A stretch of DNA of 6,207 nt from Lentisphaeria bacterium. GTDB lineage: Bacteria; Verrucomicrobiota; Lentisphaeria; Oligosphaerales; Oligosphaeraceae. How positions within the stretch are numbered: position 1 is the stretch's first letter; every line of letters starts with the position of its first letter. Location: contig JAEDNB010000126.1 of the NCBI GenBank assembly GCA_016302725.1, positions 1 to 6,207 of the forward strand, written 5' to 3'. Below are positions 1 to 6,026 of the stretch, in pieces. The position numbers and the translations under genes are program-made. The notes below the pieces were generated by a model that searched no databases, had not been told where the DNA came from, and saw nothing but the letters and a program-made list of their open reading frames with translations.

Positions 1-1317
1 TACCTGCTGGAACTCTGCGGCTCCGAACGCCTGGTGAACAGCGGACACCTCGGCTTCGGAAAACTCCTGGAGTCCCCCGCCGTGGATTTCCTCGCCGCCC
101 CCACCGGGTACTGCTTCCGGGAAGTCGGCGGCGCCGGCATCCCCTATCAAATGGCCCCCACCGCCTCCCTGCGCCTCCACGGCAAGTTCTGGTGGGTGGA
201 GATGGATGTGCGCACCTCCGATACCCATGCGCCCCCGGGATACGCCGGAAAGGGCCGGAATGTCCAGGAGGACCTCCTCCAGCAAGACAAGGAGGCCATC
301 CACTCCCTCTGCTCCGGATATGCCCAGTGGTGGCTTGACGTGGGCTACATCTCTTTCGAAAACAAGGCCCTCCAGGAGCGCCTGCAAAGGCTGGTCGCCC
401 TGCTGAAGGAGGGAATGCTCCGCTGGGACCGCACCCCGTGCGCCCAAATCGCCATGGTCCTCCAGGAGGAGGCCTATGCCTGGGGACGCCTCCCCAATGC
501 CATGATGGTGGACGGGACGACCTACCAGTTCCCCTTCCTGGAGCGCCTGGGCGCCCCCGTGGAATACTACAGCGCCAGGGACCTGGAGCGCCTCCCTGAA
601 CGCATCCGCCTGGTCATCCTGCCCCAGTTGCTTCTCGACACCCCGTCCGCCCGGAGGGGATTGGCACGGCTTCGCCGGGACGGGCGGGTGATTGTGACCT
701 ACCATGCCCCGGGCGTCCTCACCGAGGAGGGGGCTCCCGGAAATCCTGAGGCCATCTCCGGCTTTCCCCTGGCGATGGCGCCCCGGCGGGAGGAGCGAGT
801 CCCCCGCCGGGTGGCGGATGGATGGCTCTTCGGGCCGGAAGACGCCGGACGCCCCCTGGAGATGACCTACTGGGCCCCCCGGAAGAACCCCCTTGCCCCC
901 GTTCCCGTGGTGGAGGAAGCCCTCCTTCCCCCGGAAAGCAGGGTGATTGCCCGCTATGCAGACGGCACGGCGGCGGGGGCCATCCGCAGGAGAGGGGATT
1001 CCTGGGATGTCTTTCTCGCCTTGCCCTATGTGGACCGGGCCTTCTACGAAAAGGTGGCCAGCCTGGCCGGCGTCCATCGGTACCTGGACACCCCCGACCA
1101 GGTGTGGGCCACCCGGGAACTCCTGGGGGTCTCGGTGCAGGAGGAGGGGGAGCGGATTCTCCGCCTCCCCGAACCCCGTCCCGAATCCCTCCTGGACCCC
1201 CTTGCGGGGGAACGCTTCCCCGTGGACGGACGGGGAGAGGCCCGGGTGCCCTTCCCCCGGGGCGCCACCCGCCTGCTGGTGCAGGAGTACGCCGCCCCGC
1301 CGGAAGCCCGGCAATAG
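1..1317 (+). CDS. GH42-like glycoside hydrolase (beta-galactosidase-like), 5' end missing
   Basis: The reading frame is open from the first base, so the gene starts upstream; 438 codons and the stop are present. A GTG at 34 could be read as a start, but the conserved barrel sequence continues on both sides of it, so it is taken as internal. The visible part looks like the end of a (beta/alpha)8 barrel: GHLGFGKLLESPAVDFLAAP, then a Lys-Phe-Trp-Trp-Val-Glu-Met-Asp stretch whose Glu (codon at 199-201) is a candidate catalytic acid by analogy with GH42-like families. Next comes a Rossmann/GATase-like segment (about codons 145-250, with RLVILPQLLLD and VIVTYHAPGV), like the trimerisation domain of GH42 enzymes. 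The C-terminal part (LAGVHRYLDTPDQVWATRELLG) recalls the tail common in Lentisphaerota relatives. Substrate cannot be told, and no signal peptide can be judged. It is separated from the next gene by 214 nt and is probably a separate unit. Family level is fairly sure; activity is inferred. Confidence 0.72.
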   Translation, partial: YLLELCGSERLVNSGHLGFGKLLESPAVDFLAAPTGYCFREVGGAGIPYQMAPTASLRLHGKFWWVEMDVRTSDTHAPPGYAGKGRNVQEDLLQQDKEAIHSLCSGYAQWWLDVGYISFENKALQERLQRLVALLKEGMLRWDRTPCAQIAMVLQEEAYAWGRLPNAMMVDGTTYQFPFLERLGAPVEYYSARDLERLPERIRLVILPQLLLDTPSARRGLARLRRDGRVIVTYHAPGVLTEEGAPGNPEAISGFPLAMAPRREERVPRRVADGWLFGPEDAGRPLEMTYWAPRKNPLAPVPVVEEALLPPESRVIARYADGTAAGAIRRRGDSWDVFLALPYVDRAFYEKVASLAGVHRYLDTPDQVWATRELLGVSVQEEGERILRLPEPRPESLLDPLAGERFPVDGRGEARVPFPRGATRLLVQEYAAPPEARQ

Positions 1318-1378
1318 CCCCCCTGGGGATGGAGTGGGAAGACATCGCTTCCGCCAGGCGTTTTTTCTTTCCCCAGGG

Positions 1379-1411
1379 CGGCTCCCCCCAGGGGTGCCGT
1401 TATATTAATTT
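1379..1411 (+). terminator. Candidate rho-independent terminator after the GH42-like gene
   Basis: The arms CGGC-T-CCCC (1379-1387) and GGGG-T-GCCG (1391-1399) pair with one T-T mismatch around a 3-nt loop, and are followed by the AT-rich run TTATATTAATTT (1400-1411). This GC-rich hairpin 62 nt after the stop codon suits transcription termination, but the U-tract is interrupted by A. The same AT block could instead be a -10 element for the next gene; the sequence alone does not decide. A second, weaker possibility just upstream is CGCCAGGCG followed by six T's (1352-1366). Confidence 0.45.
1401..1408 (+). promoter_or_regulatory. TATATTAA box, possible -10 element for the gene at 1532
   Basis: This AT-only octamer stands out in very GC-rich surroundings, 131 nt before the next start codon, and an identical octamer occurs at 5962-5969 ahead of the next transcription unit. 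No TTGACA-like -35 box is found 16-18 nt upstream, where the terminator-like hairpin sits instead. A promoter role is an inference from position and recurrence. Confidence 0.35.
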
Positions 1412-1448
1412 CGGTGTTCGCCTCCTCCCCCCACCCCGGAAGCCTGGG

Positions 1449-1493
1449 GGAAACGGGAAGGGAGTGGCCTTCGCCCCATCCCTTCCCGTTTCC
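1449..1493 (+). repeat. Perfect 15-bp inverted repeat (leader hairpin)
   Basis: GGAAACGGGAAGGGA (1449-1463) is exactly complementary to TCCCTTCCCGTTTCC (1479-1493), with a 15-nt spacer that can add TGG/CCA pairs around a small pyrimidine-rich loop. It lies 27 nt before the ribosome binding site of the gene at 1532. No T-run follows, so it is not a standard terminator. It could be an RNA hairpin that controls or stabilises the transcript, or a DNA-binding site. The right end (TTCCGG, 1490-1495) can also pair with CCGGAA at 1436-1441, an alternative fold. Confidence 0.6.
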
Positions 1494-1520
1494 GGAACCA
1501 TTCTGCAACAACCATCTTTC

Positions 1521-1526
1521 AAGGAG
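1521..1526 (+). promoter_or_regulatory. Ribosome binding site of the gene at 1532
   Basis: AAGGAG lies 5 nt before the ATG. It is a clear Shine-Dalgarno sequence and fixes this start, in contrast to the starts at 1994 and 6077, which have none. Confidence 0.75.
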
Positions 1527-1531
1527 AAGCA

Positions 1532-1966
1532 ATGGGTAGCAACAACCTGTTCAAGGCCATTTTGTCCATCGTCGCCATTATCCTCGCGGCGGGATTGATT
1601 GTCTGGCAGTTAAGCGACAAGAAGGGACCCACCGTGACGGAGGAACTGCAGGAACAGGTCGCCTCGGAGCGGGCGGCGGTCCTGGAGACCCTCACCCCCG
1701 CAGTGGAACTGGCCGCCAAGTCCGGCTGGGCGGCCACCGGGCGCTACTGGATGCCCAACGCCTTGAATGGGAACATGAAGAAGAAACTCACCCAGGCCTT
1801 CGGCAGCTCCTTCGATGCCCAGGCCATCCTCCAGGGGGAAATTTCCCAGGATGGGGAAAGCGGATTCCAGGTGGTCATCTTCCCCCTCAACGGCGCAAAC
1901 CACGCCTTCTATTTGGCCAGGAACAAAAAGGGCGCCTTCCTCCTGAAGGACTTCGGCGCCTGGTGA
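1532..1966 (+). CDS. Small membrane-anchored protein of unknown function (144 aa)
   Basis: I do not recognise a family. The start is supported by AAGGAG 5 nt upstream. Residues about 7-26 (LFKAILSIVAIILAAGLIVW) form one hydrophobic segment preceded by a short, weakly charged N-terminus, which fits a membrane anchor or uncleaved signal. A polar, probably helical linker with many Glu and Gln follows (about 30-60). The C-terminal half (about 65-144) alternates Gly- and aromatic-rich stretches: GRYWMPNALNG, FQVVIFPLNGANHAFYLARN and a closing KDFGAW. This looks like a small compact domain, probably outside the cytoplasm, with no cysteine. Only 27 nt separate it from folP and no terminator lies between, so it may be the first gene of the folP operon. 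The coding frame looks real (start, length, codon use), but its job is unknown. Confidence 0.8.
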   Translation: MGSNNLFKAILSIVAIILAAGLIVWQLSDKKGPTVTEELQEQVASERAAVLETLTPAVELAAKSGWAATGRYWMPNALNGNMKKKLTQAFGSSFDAQAILQGEISQDGESGFQVVIFPLNGANHAFYLARNKKGAFLLKDFGAW

Positions 1967-1993
1967 AGTCCCTCACCCCCCGCCTGGCCTCCC

Positions 1994-2833
1994 ATGCCTC
2001 CCGTGCCCCCCTCCCTCCCCCGCCGCCTGCTCCACCGCAGGGGGGAACTCCCCTTCCCCAAGGAGAGGCCCCTCCTCATGGGCATCCTTAACGTGACCCC
2101 GGATTCCTTCTCCGACGGCGGACGCTTCCAAAGCCCGGAAAATGCCCTGGCCCAGGCGGAACGGCTCCTGGCGGAAGGGGCGGATATCCTGGACGTGGGC
2201 GGCGAATCCACCCGCCCCGGATTCCATGGCGTCTCCCCCGAAGAGGAACTCCGCCGCATCCTGCCCGTCATCCGCGCCATCCGGAAACTCTCCCCCGTCC
2301 CCCTCTCCGTGGATACCTCCAAGGCCCAGGTGGCGCGGGCGGCCCTGGAGGCCGGGGCGGATATCGTCAACGATGTCACCGCATGCCGGGACCCCGGCAT
2401 GTTCCCCGTCCTGGCAGAGCACCGTCCCGGCGTGGTCCTCATGGACGATCTCCCCCTGGAACCCGGTGAACCCGCCTTCGAGACAGTGCGGGAACGACTG
2501 CGCCGCCGACGGCAGGAGGCCATGGAGGCCACGGGGCTGACAGAGGAGCATTTCCTCCTGGATCCTGGCGTGGGCTTCGGCAAGGACCTCCCCCAGAACC
2601 TCCAATGCATCCGGCACGCCGGGGAGTTCGCCCTGGGAAACAGCGGCGCACTCCTGGGAGTCTCCCGGAAATCCTACATCGGGCGGGTGACCGGGGAGGA
2701 AAATCCCCTCCGGCGGCTTCCCGGCACCCTGGCCAGCGCCCTCTTGGCGGGGAGTGTCCAGGTGCTTCGGGTGCATGACGTGGGCGAACACCGCCAGGCT
2801 CTCCTGGTGGCACAGGCAATCCGGAAGTCGTGA
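1994..2833 (+). CDS. folP: Dihydropteroate synthase
   Basis: Cytoplasmic enzyme of folate synthesis that joins p-aminobenzoate to 6-hydroxymethyl-7,8-dihydropterin diphosphate to give 7,8-dihydropteroate; target of sulfonamides. The 279-aa length matches the family. Signatures appear in order: MGILNVTPDSFSDGG (29-43), DVGGESTRPG (67-76), SVDT (105-108), NDV (126-128), DPGVGFGK (190-197), LLGVSRKS (220-227) and RVHDV (259-263), covering the pterin and diphosphate sites. The ATG at 1994 gives the usual 20-30 residues before MGILNV but has no Shine-Dalgarno; the region is nearly all C and T. An ATG at 2078 does have AAGGAG upstream, but would remove the N-terminal segment normally found in the family. 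One oddity is that the common Met-His-Met after NDV is Met-Asp-Asp here (150-152). The gene overlaps the next by GTGA, implying coupled translation. Confidence 0.95.
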   Translation: MPPVPPSLPRRLLHRRGELPFPKERPLLMGILNVTPDSFSDGGRFQSPENALAQAERLLAEGADILDVGGESTRPGFHGVSPEEELRRILPVIRAIRKLSPVPLSVDTSKAQVARAALEAGADIVNDVTACRDPGMFPVLAEHRPGVVLMDDLPLEPGEPAFETVRERLRRRRQEAMEATGLTEEHFLLDPGVGFGKDLPQNLQCIRHAGEFALGNSGALLGVSRKSYIGRVTGEENPLRRLPGTLASALLAGSVQVLRVHDVGEHRQALLVAQAIRKS

Positions 2834-3795
2834 GCATATTCCTGGACATCTTGGAGGGCGTGCTGTCGTTCCTGGTCATCCCCCTGGAGCTGGCGGTGCT
2901 GACCTTGGTCTATTGGATGCTGCTGCGGGCGATGCGCCATACCCGTTCCATCCTGACCTTGGGGGGAATCGTGGTCATCAGTTCCCTGGTCAGCCTCCTG
3001 AACCGGGTGCTGCGGCTGCCGGTCCTTTCGGTGGTGGCCAACAGCCTCCTGAATTTCATGCCCCTGGTCATCCTGGTGCTCTTCAACGAGGAGTTGAGGC
3101 GCCTGCTGGCCCATCCCGCCATCCTTCTGCGCCGCTGGTCCATGGGAATCCGGGCCCGCCGCACCATCTCCCGGCAGCGGGAAATGGTGGAGGCCGGCGT
3201 CAATGAACTGGTGAAGGCGGTCTGCTGCCTCACTCCGCAGCCCGCCTGGAGGAACTATCTCCGGGATGGCTTCCACCTGGACATGGAGGAGGAACGTCTC
3301 CCCAAGGGAAACACCGGCGCCCTGCTGGCCATCGAGGGGGTGACCGGCCTGGATGAATTCCGGGAAACCGGGGTGGAACTGGACTGCGCCATGAACTATC
3401 GGCTCCTCCGGACCATCTACTACTCCGGCACCGCCTTGCACGATGGCGGCGTCATCCTCAAGCTGACCCGGGGAGGACTGCGGATCACGGCGGCGGGATG
3501 CCGCTTCCCCCAAAGCGCAGCCCTGGGGGACGGACCCGTCCATACCCGGCAAAATGCCGTGCGCGGGTTGGCGGAATGCTCCGACGCCTTCGTGCTGATG
3601 GTCTCCGAGGAGACAGGCAGCGTCTTGATGCCCAACGAGGATGACCGCACCCGTATCCATAGGCTGGCTTCCCCCGCGGAACTGCGGGAGGCCCTCCTGG
3701 CTTTCTTCCAGGCAACCCCCGCAAGGAAAGAGGGGACGGCCAAGGGAGCCGCCCCAGAGGGGGGAGAAACCCTGCAGGAGTCAACGGAAAGATGA
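2830..3795 (+). CDS. cdaA: CdaA-type membrane diadenylate cyclase-like protein, altered catalytic motifs
   Basis: CdaA proteins condense two ATP into c-di-AMP, a second messenger for cell-wall and potassium balance. The GTG start overlaps the folP stop by 4 nt. Three hydrophobic segments (about 11-34, 40-57, 65-85) precede a DisA_N-type domain: GALLAIE (163-169), a Gly-Leu-Asp-Glu-Phe stretch, ALHDGG (202-207) and VSEETGSV (258-265). Layout and YbbR neighbour fit CdaA. Two key motifs deviate: the Asp-Gly-Ala motif is Asp-Gly-Gly (205-207), and Arg-His-Arg, which contacts ATP phosphates, reads Arg-Gln-Asn (240-242) after a retained Thr. About 20 extra residues (within 135-161) sit before GALL, and a charged, low-complexity tail (about 295-321) makes the protein 321 aa against roughly 270-285 for typical CdaA. 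It could be inactive, of changed activity, or a lineage variant. Family assignment is firm; catalysis is doubtful. Confidence 0.88.
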   Translation: MSIFLDILEGVLSFLVIPLELAVLTLVYWMLLRAMRHTRSILTLGGIVVISSLVSLLNRVLRLPVLSVVANSLLNFMPLVILVLFNEELRRLLAHPAILLRRWSMGIRARRTISRQREMVEAGVNELVKAVCCLTPQPAWRNYLRDGFHLDMEEERLPKGNTGALLAIEGVTGLDEFRETGVELDCAMNYRLLRTIYYSGTALHDGGVILKLTRGGLRITAAGCRFPQSAALGDGPVHTRQNAVRGLAECSDAFVLMVSEETGSVLMPNEDDRTRIHRLASPAELREALLAFFQATPARKEGTAKGAAPEGGETLQESTER

Positions 3796-4913
3796 GTGCG
3801 CTCCAGAATGGCAGAAAGGAGGGCTCCTGGCTCGCCGTCCAGTGGAAGGGGTGGATGCGCCGCCTCCAGGCGCTGGATTTCTGGCGGATGCTGGTGGCCT
3901 TCGGCCTGGCCTGCGTGACCTCCATCCTGATTCGCCAGCAGGGCGCGGAAAATACATACGCCAGTTGGCGCAGCGTGGGCCCGGTCACGGTCTCGGTGCC
4001 CCGGGAGGACCTGGGGTGGGATGTGCATCTCCTGGGGGGGGACTACGAGGTCGCCCTCCAGGTGTCCGTGGATGTCTTCCATTTGGGCAATACCCTTACG
4101 CCCAAGGATTTCACCGTCAGCATGGACCCCCGCCGCCTCAGCGCCCTGATTCGCTCCGCAGGCGTGGGCGGGGGCATCCGTGAGGTGGAGTATGTGGTGC
4201 ATCCCTCGGATGTGCTGGAAAAGCCCTCCGGGGTGGATATCCGGGAAATCCGTGGGAATGTGCTGAAGGTGCGCTACGAGGCCATGGTCACCCGGGAGGT
4301 GCCCGTGCATCTGACCCTGGACCGCCGGGGGCAGCAGGAGGGGTGGACCTACGATTGCCGCCTGCTGCAGGGGGTGGTGACCGTCCATGGGCCGGAATCC
4401 GTGGTGGGGGGGATTGCCAGCCTCTCCACAGAGCCGGTCTACCTCCAGGACACAAGGGCATATACGGGGATGGTCCGCCTCCAGGTGCCCGCCCGTTGGG
4501 AAGATGTCCAGTTCTCCCGCTCCCAGGTGGAGTACGAGGTGCGTCCTGAACAGAATTCCATGAATGCGGTCACCCGCGCCTTCCATGATCTCCAGGTTCT
4601 CTTCCTCTTCCGGGGGGACAATTTCCTCCATCCCCAGTTCCCCCACGGCGTCTCCCCCCGGGTGACTCTCCACCTGACGGGTCCCTCCATGGTTTTGAAG
4701 AGCCTGAATCCCGAGCAGTTGCGCGTGGTCTGCGACTTGACGCCCTTCACCATGGCGGGGGGACAGGATGTGCGCCTCCAGGTGCTGGGGCTTCCCGAGG
4801 GGGTGCAGGTGGTGGAGATTCTGCCGGCGGAGGTCCTTTCCCTCCAGTTGATCGACATGCGGGAGCCCCTCCGCCCCCTGGGCGCCCCCTCTCCGGAGAG
4901 GCAGGCCCCATGA
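3792..4913 (+). CDS. YbbR-domain protein (CdaR-like)
   Basis: YbbR proteins are membrane-anchored, with beta-rich domains outside the cytoplasm; in Firmicutes CdaR binds CdaA and modulates c-di-AMP synthesis. This 373-aa protein has a basic, Trp-rich N-terminus, one hydrophobic segment (about 30-47) and a long beta-rich part that reads as about three YbbR-like units (roughly 55-140, 145-250, 255-360). The best marker is VTVHGPESVV (196-205) followed by a Ser-Leu-Ser-Thr-Glu-Pro-Val stretch, the usual YbbR pattern of a strand, Gly-Pro and a helix leading to Thr-Glu-Pro. The ATG overlaps the upstream stop (ATGA), and AGGAG lies 11 nt before it. Position right after the cyclase supports a partner role. 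Sequence conservation is low, as usual in this family, so the number of repeats is approximate. The glmM gene that often follows in Firmicutes is not here. Confidence 0.85.
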   Translation: MSALQNGRKEGSWLAVQWKGWMRRLQALDFWRMLVAFGLACVTSILIRQQGAENTYASWRSVGPVTVSVPREDLGWDVHLLGGDYEVALQVSVDVFHLGNTLTPKDFTVSMDPRRLSALIRSAGVGGGIREVEYVVHPSDVLEKPSGVDIREIRGNVLKVRYEAMVTREVPVHLTLDRRGQQEGWTYDCRLLQGVVTVHGPESVVGGIASLSTEPVYLQDTRAYTGMVRLQVPARWEDVQFSRSQVEYEVRPEQNSMNAVTRAFHDLQVLFLFRGDNFLHPQFPHGVSPRVTLHLTGPSMVLKSLNPEQLRVVCDLTPFTMAGGQDVRLQVLGLPEGVQVVEILPAEVLSLQLIDMREPLRPLGAPSPERQAP

Positions 4914-5953
4914 CGAAGTCCCCGGAGCGTGTGCGCCAGGAGGCGGAATGGGGGATGCCCTCCTTCGAGGAGGTGGCGTCCGCCCCTGTGCTTGTGGTGA
5001 CGGGCCCCACCGCCACGGGAAAGACCCGGCTTGCCGTGGAACTCGCCCGGCGCTTCCAGGGGGAAATCGTCAGCGTGGATTCCCGGCAGGTCTACCGGGG
5101 CATGGATTTGGGGACGGGGAAGGACCGGGAGGAATACGGCGAGGGGGCGGAGCAGGTGCCCGCCCATCTGCTGGACGTGGTGGAACCCGGCGAGAATTTC
5201 GATTGCCATCGCTTTGGGGAATTGGCGCGTCTGGCCATGCGCCAAATCCGAGGCCGCGGGCGTCTGCCGGTGCTGTGCGGGGGGACTCCCCTCTATCTGG
5301 CAGCTCTGCTGGACGGATATGCCATGGCGGGCGGACCGCCGGATGAAGAGTATCGGCGCCAACTGGAGGCCCTGCCGGAGGAGGAATTGCTGGCCCTCCT
5401 GCGCCGGGAGGCCCCCCCGGAATTGCTGGCCAGGACGGATACGAGCCAGCCTCGCAGGGTGATTCGCGCCCTGGAAATCGCCCGCAGCGGGGAGGCCGGC
5501 AAGGCGGTGCCCCCCCTGCGTCGCGCCTTGCTCCTGGCCCCCCTCTATTCCCGGGCGGAGGTGCGGGAGCGCATCCTCCAGCGCCTGGATGCCCGGCTTG
5601 CGGCTGGCCTGGTCCAGGAGGTGGAGGGGCTGCTGCGCCAGGGCGTCAGCCCGGAAAAACTGGAGTGGTTCGGGCTGGAATACCGCTATGTGGGCCGCTT
5701 CCTCTCCGGAAGCCTTGCGTGGGGGGAGATGCATGACCAGTTGGTGACCCAGATCCGGCGCTTCGCCAAGCGCCAGGACATCTGGTTCCGGAAACTGGAG
5801 CGGGAAGGGCATCCCATCCACTGGATTCCCCGGGGAGACCTCTCCCAGGCATCGTCCCTGGTGCGGCAATTCCTGTCGGAGCCCCCTCCCCTGGAGACGG
5901 GGGGCGGAAGCCCCCTTCTTCCGGGGGGAAGCCCTTCTGCCGGAATCCCGTGA
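4910..5953 (+). CDS. miaA: tRNA dimethylallyltransferase
   Basis: MiaA adds a dimethylallyl group to N6 of adenosine-37 in tRNAs that read codons starting with U, improving decoding. Seen here: P-loop GPTATGKT (32-39), Asp57 within VDSRQVYRGMDLGTGK, HLLDVVEPGENF, LCGGTPLYL (122-130), Thr-Ser-Gln-Pro-Arg-Arg-Val-Ile-Arg-Ala-Leu (the Pro-Arg-Arg-Val-Ile-Arg-Ala-Leu motif) and AKRQDIWFRK (286-295). The GLEYRYVGRFL region (255-265) and Gly-Thr-Gly-Lys, rather than Gly-Thr-Ala-Lys, match the variant common in Bacteroidetes. At 347 aa it is slightly longer than most: about 25 residues precede the P-loop strand, and the last 25 or so are Gly/Pro/Ser-rich. The ATG overlaps the YbbR-gene stop (ATGA) and has GGAGAGG 8 nt before it. 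ATG 4955 with AGGAGG (4938-4943) is a possible alternative start. The stop codon lies inside a hairpin. Confidence 0.93.
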   Translation: MTKSPERVRQEAEWGMPSFEEVASAPVLVVTGPTATGKTRLAVELARRFQGEIVSVDSRQVYRGMDLGTGKDREEYGEGAEQVPAHLLDVVEPGENFDCHRFGELARLAMRQIRGRGRLPVLCGGTPLYLAALLDGYAMAGGPPDEEYRRQLEALPEEELLALLRREAPPELLARTDTSQPRRVIRALEIARSGEAGKAVPPLRRALLLAPLYSRAEVRERILQRLDARLAAGLVQEVEGLLRQGVSPEKLEWFGLEYRYVGRFLSGSLAWGEMHDQLVTQIRRFAKRQDIWFRKLEREGHPIHWIPRGDLSQASSLVRQFLSEPPPLETGGGSPLLPGGSPSAGIP

Positions 5954-5959
5954 TTCCGG
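5940..5959 (+). terminator. Perfect 8-bp hairpin spanning the miaA stop, possible operon end
   Basis: CCGGAATC (5940-5947) pairs perfectly with GATTCCGG (5952-5959) around a CCGT loop that includes the first base of the TGA stop. What follows is GGTATATTAA, not a T-run, so classical termination is uncertain. A second short palindrome, GGGG-T...A-CCCC (5958-5973), overlaps it. As at 1379-1408, hairpin and TATATTAA stand together. Confidence 0.4.
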
Positions 5960-5961
5960 GG

Positions 5962-5969
5962 TATATTAA
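5962..5969 (+). promoter_or_regulatory. TATATTAA box, possible -10 element for the gene at 6077
   Basis: Identical to the octamer at 1401-1408 and 115 nt before the next start. It is flanked symmetrically by GGGG and CCCC. There is no recognisable -35 box. A promoter role is inferred from recurrence and position only. Confidence 0.35.
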
Positions 5970-5999
5970 CCCCAAGAAGCCTTCCAGGGGGGAAAGAGG

Positions 6000-6009
6000 C
6001 CGGCGCCGG
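6000..6009 (+). repeat. 10-bp GC-only palindrome
   Basis: CCGGCGCCGG reads the same on both strands and is followed by another CCGG (6012-6016 region). It lies in the presumed leader of the gene at 6077. It may be a chance product of GC-rich sequence or part of a leader fold. Confidence 0.35.
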
Positions 6010-6026
6010 AACCGGAAGCCACCCCA

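Noticed and set aside
34..36. GTG as start of the first gene
   Set aside because: The frame is open upstream to base 1 and the conserved barrel sequence would be cut in the middle, so the gene is a fragment entering from the left.
822..1598. Plus-strand frame crossing the end of the GH42-like gene and the intergenic region
   Set aside because: The translation is Pro/Gly/Arg-rich low complexity, typical of an off-frame reading of GC-rich DNA, and it overlaps two better-supported genes.
2078..2080. ATG with upstream AAGGAG as the folP start
   Set aside because: It would begin the protein exactly at MGILNV and drop the N-terminal segment usual in FolP. The upstream frame from 1994 has family-like length, although it lacks a Shine-Dalgarno.
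3420..4673. Long minus-strand open frame of 417 codons opposite the cyclase and YbbR genes
   Set aside because: It is antisense to two well-supported genes. Long antisense frames are expected in GC-rich coding DNA, and its His/Gly/Pro-rich translation shows no recognisable motif.
4439..5869. Minus-strand open frame of 476 codons opposite ybbR and miaA
   Set aside because: It mirrors the codon pattern of the plus-strand genes, lacks a ribosome binding site and family signatures, and conflicts with a clear miaA.
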